From positions 101,006,284-101,070,283 of the forward strand of contig OZ035962.1 in the NCBI GenBank assembly GCA_964034945.1: DNA of 64,000 nucleotides. Direction: 5' to 3'. A model generated the notes under the pieces. That model was not told the DNA's origin and made no database searches. It saw only the letters and a program-made list of their open reading frames with translations. Source of the stretch: Chrysopilus asiliformis (taxonomy: Eukaryota; Arthropoda; Insecta; Diptera; Rhagionidae). Made by a program: the position numbers and the translations under genes. How positions within the stretch are numbered: position 1 is the stretch's first letter; the number at the start of each line of letters is the position of its first letter. This document shows, piece after piece, positions 23,046-34,099 of this stretch.

Positions 23046-24325
23046 TAAGCCTAAACCACAATTACGCGTGCGTGCGTGCGGCATTATTTAGTTCTGGCAT
23101 CTACTAGTTGTTACCGCGTCTAAAAGTACCCAAACAGCATCGAAAAGTACGGGAACATGAGATTTGTTCTTTGCGACTTGAAAGAGTAGAAATTTACACA
23201 ATCGGGATTAAAAATTTACACCTATAATTCACATCCGCGTAAAAGAAGCGAAAGAAGTGACGAGCACGATCTTTGGGGCAACATTCGCTTCATGAAAATC
23301 CTGCGGCGATAGAGCAGCATTTGATGGTTTTCGGGCCGAAATAGTGATTGGCTGTGGAGCCTGAACGTCAGTTTAATTTTGAAGAAGCGTGTGATGGAAA
23401 AAGTGACGAAACTGCTACCACTAAAGTTTCATTAAAGCTCCCCGTCTAAGAAACACCAAAAAAAAATTGATGCCTTCAGCCGCCATATTTCCCATTGACG
23501 TTTGATGAAAACGATTACGTTTCGAGAATTAAATTTCTTATTTCAGGCGAATGACTGAAGGATATTGGATAAAAAGTGGATAGCAGACATTTTTGAAACA
23601 GCATAATTTTATTGGCATCAAAATTTCATTGCAAAAGAAAAAATAAATTTTACCGGTAAAATAAAATTAAAGAAATTTTTGATTAAAAACAAAATAATTT
23701 GATGGCCCATTAAAATCTGTTTAAATTTCAGATCCAATATTGTCGAAAAATTTTAATGGCAATTAAAATCACGACATGCAACCGGAAGAAAAGTCCATTA
23801 TAAAATAACACTCCACAAAAGTTTCCATTAATTTGTCGCCATTAGATTTTTCTCGTTCGTCTTCTGCTTACGTTTTTATTTGTTCATCTCTGTTTACTAG
23901 CAAGCATTCGAGGGAGAAAGAAAACCCGCTCGATGATTTGTGTAATTGTGTGATATGCACGTCAGATGACGCTCGCGCATGAGGCTACTAATTACGTCCC
24001 TGTCGTTATATTTGCGACGTAGCAAACCGCAGAAAAGTGTTCCCCACTATGTGTGTCGTTGCGCGTCTCATACGCACGACTAAGGACGTATTTGCGACAT
24101 AAATTGCTTATCGCCGCGACTTGCATGGTGACGAAATATGGGGATAAAGACGACACGGCTGCTTAAAATGCTATTTGGGTAGAGACTGAGCGTACTCTAT
24201 ACGGCACGGACGCGGCAACGCGTCTGAGCAACGCGCAAAAATACATTTACTCATATAAATGCGTAGTTTTTACTTTCACCGCGTGGGTGCCGCACGCACG
24301 CACGCGTAATTGTGGTTTAGGCTTT
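23046..24325. mobile_element. Class II element with 38 bp inverted ends, no transposase
   Basis: Left TAAGCCTAAACCACAATTAC and right, read inward, AAAGCCTAAACCACAATTAC, both continuing GCGTGCGTGCGTGCGGCA. The 1.2 kb interior has no transposase frame. It shows further internal inverted text around 23995-24075 (TTGCGACGTAG / GGACGTATTTGCGAC). Confidence 0.75.
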
Positions 24326-25176
24326 ACTGTATTTGACTTTGCCACTCGAATGTTTTAACCTGCGGCACATTTTGTTAAAATTTTCAGCCCACGGCGCATT
24401 TTATAAAAAATTTCGATTGCTGCGCATTTTTTCTGTCTTTTAAACATGGTTTTCTTTCAAGAAATTGTAATTGGGGATTTAAATTCTTTTAAAATACCCA
24501 GAAAAATTGAAAAAGTCGATTTTTTATGCTTATGACTTCCAAAAATAAAAAAAACTTTAGCAGGCCCAAAATTGAAAGCCCGAAGGGAATCAAGTAATGT
24601 CTTGGTACGGATATGATTTTAAAATCACATTAATGTAAATTCTTATATTTTTGCTAATTATTTGCATTGTGCTATCGGGTCAAGAGGTCGGATGGATGAC
24701 TTCGTTTATGCAGTTTTTCTATCACAAATCGCTCATACAGCGTAGGCATACCTACAAAAAGCTCATCAACAAACGGTTTCTATTTTTTATCATATTTGAT
24801 GGATATATAATTCTCTCACATATTCCAACACACATAAATATGCGGCAACCAAGCGTGGAAAAATATTTTCATAAAAGTTGATCGGCTATGAACACATATA
24901 GAAAAAAATACAAAAATATGTGCGATTCGACCATGTTTGATCCGTTCGTTTACTCAACAGCATATTGAGACGAAAACAGAAATTAAATAAAAACCTTGTA
25001 TCCAAATAGATTGTCTACCTGTGAACAAGGAGGAGAATATAAAAAGAAATTCAAATAATTTTAAATTAAAAAGAATGAGTTATTCACCTGAATATGCATC
25101 AATCCATTGCAATTGTATATAATTTGAAGACATGATTTCATAATTAAATTTATGATGAGGAAATTTCTACAGTATT
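24326..25176. other. No gene seen
   Basis: AT-rich; the frame at 24651-24881 has no recognisable content. Confidence 0.5.
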
Positions 25177-25746
25177 TTTATACCCGTATGGTGAAACCAA
25201 AGGGTATATTAACTTTGCCTTACCGTTTGTAACGCCAAGATCCCGTCATCGCACAAAAAAATGAATTACACCAGTGTGTTTAGAATGATAAAAATATTTA
25301 ATTTTTGCATGTCCGTCCGTCTGTCTGTCCGTCTGTCTGTCCGTCTGTCTGTCTGTGGCGCGGATTGCGGGCGCACGGATTGAGCTAGAGACTTGAAATT
25401 TTGCGCAGATCCGTTTTTCGTAAAATGCGACGCTAAGTTCGTTAATGGGCAAAAATGGGGCCAAGTTCGTTAATGGTACGCCCCATACGAACGAAAACGT
25501 TTTTTGCGAATATCTCAAAAACGGTGCATCTTATCAAAAAAGTGAAAGAACAAAAGTTATTTAGGATATGATTCTACATAAAACTCCCATACATCAAAAT
25601 CCGATTGAAATAAATTTTAAAAAATCTTATTGGAAAGTTTGACTTCAAAGTGGAATTTTGGTACAACTTTTCGAATTTTGATACGAATATCACCATACGG
25701 GTTTTCAATAATTGCCTGATTGGCAATTATAGCTTTTGTTATGTTT
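25177..25746 (+). mobile_element. Helentron-associated element, family 1, full length
   Basis: Starts TATACCCGTATGGTGAAACC followed by AAAGGGTATATTA (TATACCC and GGGTATA are complementary). Then comes a conserved block (CCGTTTGTAACGCCAAGATC), a (GTCY)n core at 25315-25355, a conserved 3' block, the inverted subterminal repeat CACCATACGGGT and a stem-loop ATTGCCTGATTGGCAAT. It finishes TAGCTTTTGTTATGTTT. This architecture is that of HINE/DINE-1 elements, mobilised in trans by Helentron Rep/helicase proteins; none is encoded here. Frames rich in SVCLSVC or DRQTDRQT arise from the core and are not genes. Confidence 0.8.
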
Positions 25747-26220
25747 GAAATTATCGAATGGACAAAACTTTCTTTGCATGATTATTTTAATTCTTTTCTC
25801 AAATACCACTGCTTTTTTGATAAATGCTTACTTAAAACAAAATTGCGGAAATTCTTATTTAAGCGTTTTGTTGTACGGAAAATCATTAAATGCAAACCCT
25901 AGTAACAACATATCTCTTAAAGAAAGAAAGAAAGTTAAAATACAACATTAGAATGGTATTTCAAGTAATTGAATCTATTTATCTATGACGATCTTTAACA
26001 GTTTATTACCAAATGTATCTTTTTGTCTTCAACAGATCAGTTCAGTTAAAAATATTGTTAAACTTTTAGACAAGTTCAAATAAAATAAAGTGTGAGACAG
26101 ATATACGATCATACACTTCAATTCTAATATATTTGCATTGTCAACCTTTAACTAACGTGGCATATACGTCTCACGGACACCATGCGGCATATCGGTTTAT
26201 AATTTTCGAACTTATGTGAG
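25747..26220. other. No gene seen
   Basis: AT-rich unique-looking sequence between two elements. Confidence 0.5.
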
Positions 26221-26996
26221 TATCAGACTTGGCTAGATGCTACTTTTGTACTGCAGCTGCAAAAGTATCGTGCGGTATTCACATAAAATATACAAGTAGC
26301 ATGCAGCAAGCGTCTTTTGTGTTGCGCTTTTACGCTACCCAATAGCTTGCAATCTTGCAAGCAAACACTTGCCATCGTAGTCACATATACTGCGCAGCTT
26401 TGTTATTTCGCAGCACAGATTCGCAGTTTCTTTCGCACCACCTGGAAAATATTTTTTTTCAAGTTTTTCGCTATATTTCAAGTTTTTTGCTGTATTTCAA
26501 GTTTTCCGCTGTAGAAAGATTTTTTTGTCATAAAATGTTTAAAAATAATGATTTTGTGATATCACCAGACTGTTTGTCCCTAACATCCTGAGTGATGAGA
26601 AAACCACGCCGCCGTCGCCTGACCAAACGAAGCTTGACCAAACGAAGTTGTTGAATAAAATCCTGGAAACTAAACCAAAGACACATTTTCCTCGTGCACC
26701 GTGTTTCCTTTCAATTTTCAGCTAAGAAATTTTCACATTTCCGGTTCAGAGTATCAATTTCGGCTGGTACTACAAAGAAGTGCCTCAAAAGTTTCAACTA
26801 GATGAAAATTTTACTGGCAGCGGCTAAATTTTAGTGTTCATACTTATCTGCTTTTTAGGTTGAGCAGCTTTTGAAAACACTGCTGTTGTTTCAAAAGCTG
26901 CGCAGTTTTGTAGGTAGCAGAGGGCTTCAGACATTACAGCATGCATGCAGCACAGTTTTTCGTCATGCTGCGCAGTAAAAGTAGCCAAGTCTGATA
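26221..26996. mobile_element. Class II element, 776 bp, no transposase
   Basis: Both ends read inward TATCAGACTTGGCTA, continuing with GCTACTTTT(G)TACTGC-like text. The interior contains TTTCAAGTTTTTCGCTGTAT repeated about three times (26455-26512) and several palindromic GCAGC motifs. Confidence 0.75.
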
Positions 26997-27115
26997 CTAG
27001 CAAAAGAGCTCCAAAAAGGTGTGATTTTTTTAAAATTAAAAAATGGTTTCAAAAATAGTTTCGAAAATGGTTTCAAAAATGCTCTGAAAAGTATGAAATA
27101 ATTCATGTCATATTA

Positions 27116-27365
27116 GCCCGGGAGCCGTAGAACAAAAAAACAACAACGAATAGTTGACGGGACGAAATATGTTTGAATATCTGGATCTTGATCTAACTAA
27201 AAAAAATTCTTCTACGGCGACCTTCCAAAGTGGTGCTAAATGGGCGACAGATCGCGATTTATTTCGCGGTTTCGTTGTTAAAAAAACGACGAGTTACCGG
27301 GACGAAACTTATTGCAGGATCTAGATCTTGGTCCAACTAAGAAAAAAATGTTCCACGGCTCCCGC
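27116..27365. mobile_element. MITE, 250 bp
   Basis: Ends CCCGGGAGCCGTAGAAC and, read inward from the right, GCGGGAGCCGTGGAAC are inverted. Internal blocks (GGACGAAA, GATCTTGRTC, AACTAA) occur twice in direct order, so the two halves are also partly tandem. Confidence 0.65.
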
Positions 27366-27592
27366 TCTATACTGAAGCCCCTCGCCTACAACCGTTTAAA
27401 GTCAAATCGGGGAGTTTGATATCTGGCACGCCCCCTAATTTCCGACATTTCAATTCCAAATCGAAGGGTTTGATATCGCAAGTTACTTTTCAAGGCGTTT
27501 TTGAAACCGTTTTTTTTTCATTTTTTTCTTTTTTTAAATAGGAACTACACATGAAAAAAATGAACTAAAACAACTGATCAAATCATAAATTT

Positions 27593-27598
27593 TTTATT
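27593..27598 (-). promoter_or_regulatory. Polyadenylation signal of PPK gene A
   Basis: AATAAA on the minus strand 30 nt past the stop codon. Confidence 0.6.
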
Positions 27599-27627
27599 AT
27601 TATTTTCTTAATCAACAAGGAAAATCA

Positions 27628-28912
27628 TTAAAAAACACAGTTTAAGGATATTTTTGGAGTTTTTTGTGATTTATTACAGAATAATCTCAAAGTGCAAAAA
27701 TAGATTATTTCCACAACGCTGACTAGAGAAACTCCTAAAAAGAGTCCCAGCAAACCACCGCAATCCGCAATGAATTCTGTTGTTCCGTAAAGCTCAGACC
27801 TCTTGTACATGTGAATATTTGGATGACCAAAGAATAATTGTATTTGAGATACATGAAACCTAGTATGATAATATAATAAATAAGTATCATTTTGCGGGAA
27901 TATTCTTAAAATCATATTTACTGTCCTACGTCCGATGAACTCATCAGACTTTTTATTGTATCTTGGAAGCTAAACGGACCTTGAGATACGGAACTCGAGT
28001 ATTCCAAAGAGTTACACAGTGGCAAACAATCACAGGATATGTGATCGTGGTCTTCCATTTCTTCTTGGAGAATATCCTGAAACTCATGTAAGTGAACAAT
28101 TGTCTCAGCATCCTTATAGCAATTAATGGAGTCGAAGCCGCAAATTTGGGTACCAAATGAAACTAAAAATATGTTGAAACTTAAAACTGAATAATATTTA
28201 AGTGAAAATTGAACACAGGTATTTACCTGGCATATAAAATGGAGTGCAGTTACATTTTTTTAAAGTGAAATTCGCCACACATTCCATTTCACAGTTATTT
28301 AGAGAACATACCTGAAAGTATCTTAAATACCTCTCGTCACTAAAATAGCATTGGCGGCTAAAAGTATTTTAAATAAAAAAGTTCTAGATTATAGGAAAAA
28401 AAATTGAATACGTTTCTGGAGAATAACTTCGCAAACTTGTGGTTGTTGTTGTGACCGAGGGATGGATCTCTACTATAACTTCTTTATTAAAGGGTATCCT
28501 AAATGATCCACGATTCATGTTGGGCAATTCAAAGGCGGGATGCAGTTTCGCCTAAAAATGTTGTGTATTTTTTTATTCTTTATTCTTATTTTGTTACAGG
28601 TATCCCTCGAGTTACGCGGTACTTGAGTTACGCGAATTTCGAGTTACGCGGAAAAAAATTGCGGTAGTGCTCGAGTTACAGGGTACGGTTTTGGAGTAAT
28701 TTTTATTTAAAAAGAAAATATTGTAATTATAGATGAATGTTTATACCCGTATGGTGAAACCAAAGGGTATATTAACTTTGCCTTACCGTTTGTAACGCCA
28801 AGATCCCGTCACCACACAAAAAAATTAATTACACCAGTGTGTTTAGAATGATAAAAATAATTAATTTCTGCATGTCCGTCCGTCCGTCCGTCTGTCTGTC
28901 CGTCCGTCCGTA

Positions 28913-28947
<35 letters not shown>

Positions 28948-30607
28948 CCGTCTGTCTGTGGCGCGGATTGAGCTAGAGACTTGAAATTTTGCGCAGATTC
29001 GTTTTTCGTAAACTGCGAGGCTACGTTCGTTCATGGGCAAAAATGGACCATTAGGGGGGGGGGGGTACCCCCCATACGAACGAAAATGTTTTTTGCAAAT
29101 ATCTCAAAAATGGTGTCTTATCAAAAGAGTCCAAGAAACAAAAGTTATTTAGAATATGATTCTACATAAAAGTTCCATACATCAAAATCCGATTGGAATA
29201 AATTTTAAAAAATCTTATTGGAAAGTTTGACTTCAAACTGGAATTTTGGTACGAATATCACCATACGGGTCTCTAATGATTGCCAGATTGGCAATTATAG
29301 CTTTTGTTATGTTTTTATATAAAAAATATAATAGGTATGTATTGTTTTGCACTAATCCTTAGTTAACCGCGTTAACCGCGTAACTCGAGGGATACCTGAA
29401 TTTTATTTCATTTTTTTTTATTTATTTATTTTTTTTAACAAAAAAATTATTTATTAACAGTTTGATATAAAACATAGTTACGATATATCCAGATCTTGGT
29501 CCACCACAAATATATTCTGAGTATTTGTTACTCATCAAACTTATTTCTAATCCATTTTTTATCCCAATTCCGAAGCCCCTTACAGGGTACGCTTCTACGC
29601 CACTATTCTTCTCATAACCACTTTCCAAGGACCACTGCGTTTTTGGATATCTAGTGCCAGAATCGTAATACTCAAAAATACTAGGAAAAAAATTAAATAA
29701 ATACAATATATGAGGATTTGAAAGTATGTAAGTTAAAAAAGATATACAGATGAGTAACGATGATAAAAAAAACCATTGGGCTTACTTATTTGGTCGTAAT
29801 AAATCCGTCGAATCAAATAAGTTGAATGTCCTACAAATACCCACTTCTGTTAAAATGAATTGAAGTTTATCATTTGCGTAATTACCAGCCCATATCGCGG
29901 AAATCTCAACTGAGTTACATTCGATATTTACATCTATTAGAGTTTGTATAACATTAACTTTAGACGCGTTATTCGAGCGATGGAAAAAGGACACTGTGGT
30001 ATCACATGTCTGGGCAACTGCTTGAAATTGACTAAGTCTGAAATATTTATCATTGATTTATTAAACCTAGGTATCTTTAAAAAAAAATATTCCATTACTC
30101 CGTGTCAGTCACATTGCAAGATTCGTAATTTGAATGCTTTGGACAAGCTCTGATCTTCATATAAACATCAGTAAAGTTAAATAATTCGGGATCGAATTTT
30201 AATTGTGGACAAATTGTAACTGCTGGGAACGGTATGTTAGAAATCGGCATCATTCTCTCGGAAAAGGTAACAATCACAGGGAATTCCTGCCAAAAAATCC
30301 AAGAATTGTGAACTGCTTGGCCACCAAAGTAAAATGATACCAAAATGACTATAGCCCAAAATGCTCTAAAATCGTGATTATTATTATTTTATTTAAATGA
30401 GGGTTTAGAAAAAAATTATGCAAAAAACCTTTCAGTCCAATGTCGCTTTCTTTCCGTAAGATATTGAATTCCATCGACCGTGGCATGATCACAATAATCG
30501 GAAAAAATTCTACACATCATTTTTGAACATTTTCTTAACTTTATTAACCTTTTCGCCCTCAAGTTAGGCAAAGGTTCACTTATTTCGATATTAATAGATT
30601 CACTCAT
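27628..30607 (-). CDS. Pickpocket-family DEG/ENaC sodium channel subunit (gene A), 8 exons
   Basis: Exons: 30429-30607, 30099-30365, 29786-30037, 29482-29680, 28412-28551, 28227-28357, 27922-28162, 27628-27859; 1641 nt, 546 residues. Cytoplasmic N-terminus, TM1 about residues 61-82 (AFWAIVILVSFYFGGQ), then IPFPAVTICPQ, the hallmark after TM1. The extracellular domain carries conserved cysteines (YICGG, RQCYF, NNCEMEC, KKCNC, ISCDCLPLCN). TM2 about 500-525, with the selectivity filter G-V-S at 512-514. The gating motif usually His-Gly is Asp45-Gly46. All introns are GT-AG; intron 4 (930 bp) holds nested transposons, the others 54-105 bp. AATAAA lies 30 nt after the stop. Length is normal for insect PPKs. 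Family role: plasma-membrane sodium channels in mechano-, chemo- or osmosensation; the ligand is unknown here. Which PPK this is cannot be said. Confidence 0.93.
28597..29398. mobile_element. Class II element in intron 4 of PPK gene A
   Basis: Both ends read inward CAGGTATCCCTCGAGTTACG followed by CGGT, an essentially perfect inverted repeat of the pogo/Tigger style. Additional GAGTTACGCG units repeat inside the left end. A Helentron-associated element (28742-29313) has inserted within it. Confidence 0.8.
28742..29313 (+). mobile_element. Helentron-associated element, family 1, nested in an intron
   Basis: Complete copy: 5' TATACCCGTATGGTG, (GTCY)n core 28875-28960, subterminal CACCATACGGGT, stem-loop ATTGCCAGATTGGCAAT, 3' end TAGCTTTTGTTATGTTT. 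A run of nine or more G at 29047 lies in the 3' block. It lies inside the class II element above and is antisense to the channel gene. Confidence 0.85.
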
Positions 30608-30831
30608 ATTAATCTAAAACACCTTCTCCAATCAAACAACTACTAAATACTTGTGAACACGATTTTGTTCTGATTATGTTGATTTTTGGCAGAACAAAAA
30701 CTGCGCCATCAACCACAGCTTATTACTCACCATAACTTTTAAACTGCTAAAAATAATTAGTTCAAAAATTTCTGTAATCAAAAAATCTGATAAAAATTTT
30801 GTGGGAGAATTAACCTTGCCCACAACAACAT

Positions 30832-30842
30832 TTTATTTTATT
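30832..30842 (-). promoter_or_regulatory. Polyadenylation signals of PPK gene B
   Basis: Two AATAAA hexamers on the minus strand, overlapping, about 65-70 nt after the stop codon. Confidence 0.45.
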
Positions 30843-30905
30843 GCAAAATTTTCAACAAATTCGTTAATAATTTTAGTTATAACCAATTACTTAATAATTC
30901 TAAGC

Positions 30906-33774
30906 CTAATTTAATGCGATTATTGAGTTTGGTCGTGATTTTTTATTACAAACTAATCTCAAGGTGCAAAAATAGATTATTTCCACAACACTAACAACAG
31001 ATACCCCTAAAAATAGTCCCAGCAAACCACCGCAATCCGCTATGAATTCTGTTGTTCCGTAAAGCTCAGACCTCTTGTACATATGGATATTTGCATCGCC
31101 AAAGGATAATTGAATTTTTGACACATGAAACCTAAATATAAAAAAAACATATTTTTATAACGAAATTTTTACAAGAAAATCCATTTTTTACTCTTTGATT
31201 TCATCCGATATGTCTCCTATAGCCAAAAACATATCCTGGAAGCGAAGAACACTTTGTGTTACAGCTGCTGTGTAACTCAGAGAATTGCAGGATGGCAAAC
31301 AATCGCAGGATATATGATCATGCTCCTCCATCTCACCCTCATCGTCAAGAATTTCCTGAAACTCGTGTAAATGAACGAGTGTTTCAGCTTCCTTATAACA
31401 ATCGATAGAATCGAAGTCGCAAATTTTTGTACCCAATGAAACTAAAAATATGAATTGGAATTGAAATTTTAATTTCTAGTGTTTTTGTTGTATGGCACGT
31501 TTGTATCACTTTATTAATGTAGGCGCGCACTGCGATTGTAAGCATACAGAATGGTGCTAAAACTTTGAAACACGTTAAAATCAGCACCGTGCCGAGGGGC
31601 TACATTTTGCTGTCCTGGCCGCAGTCAAAAAAGAACAAAAATATATCCGGACGCCCTTAAATAAAGGACAGCATTATTAATTTTGTTTTTGATCAAGGGC
31701 CGTCAAATCCTGGTTTCGCCCCAAGTGCAGCTTGCCTTGGCTCATTAGAGTCTACTTGGCTCATTAGAGTCTACTTAGAAGTCTACCTTGATATCAGAAT
31801 TACACCATCGCACTGCGCGCCTAGGCTTAGATACACCTCTTTAAAAAATCTTTCTAAAAACCTGGCATATAAAATGGAACGCAGCCACATTTTTTCAACG
31901 TGAAATTCGCCACGCACTCCTTCTCACAATTATTTGGAGAATAGACCTTGAAATATTTTAAAAATCGTTCATCACTAAAGTAGCATTGACGGCTAAAAAA
32001 CCATTATTTTTGAATAAATTTTGGGTGATAAAAACTTTTTATAATACGCTTTCGGAGCATAGCTTCGCAAGCTTGGGCTAGTTCTTGTGGCTGAGGGATG
32101 TATTTCCGCGGTTATTTCCTGATCAAGAGGTATTCGAAATGATCCTTGGTTCATGTTTGGTAATTCATAAGCAGGGTGTAATTTTACCTGAAAAATATAA
32201 CAATATTTTATGAAAGTTTTTTTTTTGGGAGGTAGGGCACGTATTTGGTACGAAAATGGTATGTTATTTATTGACAGATACGTGCGATATATCCAAAAAG
32301 CAAGTAGGCATGTCATGAAAAACTCATACTTACAATATATCCAGGCGTTGGGCCACCACAAATATAGTCCAAGTACTCAGTTTTAGTCATAAAAAATATT
32401 TGTAATCCATTTTGTGTTCCAGTTCCAAACACCCTTAACGGATACGCGGCTAGGCCGCTTTTCTTCTCATAACCACTTTCCAAGGACCACTGCTTTTTGG
32501 GGTTGCCAGTTGTGAAATTATAAAACTCAAACGTACTAGAAAAAATTTAAGAAAAAACTTTGAATATTTATCAGAGTTTTTGGAACTAATCACGCAAAAA
32601 ATTCGACCCCTATCATCCCGCAGCCATCGTATTCGCCTGTTTTAGCACCGTGTGACTTCTGACTATTCCCTAAACTCAAAAGACTGCTCCGGGGACACAG
32701 TTTCGAGACCGTAGAAGAGATACAACATGAGTCGCTGCAAGCTTTGAAGGCAACTCCTAATGTTTATATCTTTGACCCCCTAGCCCCCTTTAACAAAATA
32801 AAACTCAATGTGGTCCCTCCAGAAAAAAGAAATTAATTAATAAATCGAGTTTTTTTGGCGCCTCCCTTCGAGTGACGCCCAGGGCACATGCCTTGCCAGC
32901 CATAACCTAGTTACACCTTTTTTGTTGATTTGCATATTAGAAATAAAACTTACCTATTGGGTTGCAATAAATCATTGCAGTCAAATAAATTAAAAGTAAT
33001 ACAAACTCCAGCGTCCGTTAAAGAAAGTTTAAAATGTCCATTGATAAAGGTCTCTACAGCCCATAGGGCATAAAATTCTGACAAAATCTTTGGATAATTC
33101 AGTTCAGTTAAAGTTTCGATAACATCGGTTTTAGGTGTAGTACTTAAATTAAACGTTTCATGCAATGGGATAACACATGTTTGTAAAACCGTTTTAAATC
33201 TGTGAAGCCTAAAAAAATTTCAAATTATTAAAAATTAAAGATGGCTCTTAAGTAATTTGTCGTGTACTCTGTTTCAGTGACGTTGCATGATTCATAATCT
33301 GAATTATCTTCACATTCCTTGAACTTTTTATAAGCATCAGTAAAGTTAAATAATTCCGGGTCGAATTTTAATTGTGGACAAATTGTAATTGCTGGGAATG
33401 GAATGTTGGAAATCGGCATCATTCTCTCGGAAAAGGTAACAATCACAGGGAACTCCTGCCAAAAAATCCAAGTGTCGTGAACTGCTTGGCCACCAAAGTA
33501 AAATGATACCAAAAGGACTAAAGCCCAAAATGCTCTAAAATCGTTATTATTATTATTTGATTTAAATGAGAATTTAAAAAAAATATGCGTTAAACCTTTC
33601 AGTCCAATGCCGCTTTCTTTGCGTAAGATATTGAATTCCATCGACCGTGGCATGGTCACAATAGTCGGAAAAAATTCTACACACCATTTTTGAACATTTT
33701 CTTAACTTTATTAACCTCTTCGCCCTTGAGGTAGGCAGAGGTTCACTTATTTCGATATTAAAAGATTCACTCAT
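30906..33774 (-). CDS. Pickpocket-family DEG/ENaC sodium channel subunit (gene B), 8 exons
   Basis: Exons: 33596-33774, 33268-33534, 32954-33208, 32334-32535, 32048-32187, 31862-31992, 31192-31441, 30906-31131; 1650 nt, 549 residues. Same exon phases as genes A and C. TM1 (AFWALVLLVSFYFGGQ) is followed by IPFPAITICPQ. Extracellular cysteines include YICGG, RQCYF, NNCEKEC, KKCGC and ISCDCLPSCN. TM2 keeps GLFLGVS. The N-terminal motif is ATVDGIQYL, with Asp where His is usual. Exons 1 and 2 and the 5' leader are nearly identical to gene A; exons 3, 4 and 7 have diverged. Intron 3 (418 bp) contains a mariner fragment and intron 6 (420 bp) a MITE. AATAAA signals lie 65-70 nt after the stop. Head-to-tail with gene A, 298 bp apart, consistent with a tandem duplicate. 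Confidence 0.93.
31519..31824. mobile_element. MITE in intron 6 of PPK gene B
   Basis: Ends GTAGGCGCGCACTGCGAT and, inverted, CTAGGCGCGCAGTGCGAT. It shares internal text with the MITE at 2963-3266. A 19 bp direct repeat (GGCTCATTAGAGTCTACTT) is present at 31739-31777. Confidence 0.7.
32630..32765 (+). pseudogene. Mariner transposase C-terminal fragment in intron 3 of PPK gene B
   Basis: The plus strand reads YSPVLAPCDF, a stop, then LFPKLKRLLRGHSFETVEEI and further QHESLQALKATP. This is the DD34D mariner signature around the third catalytic Asp (normally SPDLAPCDFFLFP). The catalytic Asp is replaced by Val and an in-frame TGA follows CDF. Only about 45 codons remain, without terminal repeats. 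It is antisense to the channel gene and is a dead fragment. Confidence 0.85.
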
Positions 33775-34099
33775 ATTAATCTAAAACACCTTCTCCAATC
33801 AAACAATTATTGAATACTGCTGATTTTGCACAATAAACTATTGATTTTCATTTTTAGTGGACGCAATTAACCACAACTTCCTATTCGTCATAGCATAATT
33901 ATGCGTAATATTCGTATCAATAATTAAATTTTACAAAAGCTAAACAGGCTGAAATTACAAAATCTGATAAAAAGTGCTTTAAACTTTATTTGTTTTAAAG
34001 ATTTTTAAAAAATAAACATAACAAAAGGTTTTTTTATAGAATATTTTTGTAATGTTTGGAATTTTGAAAACCGATTAAAATTAACATAATTAAAACAAT

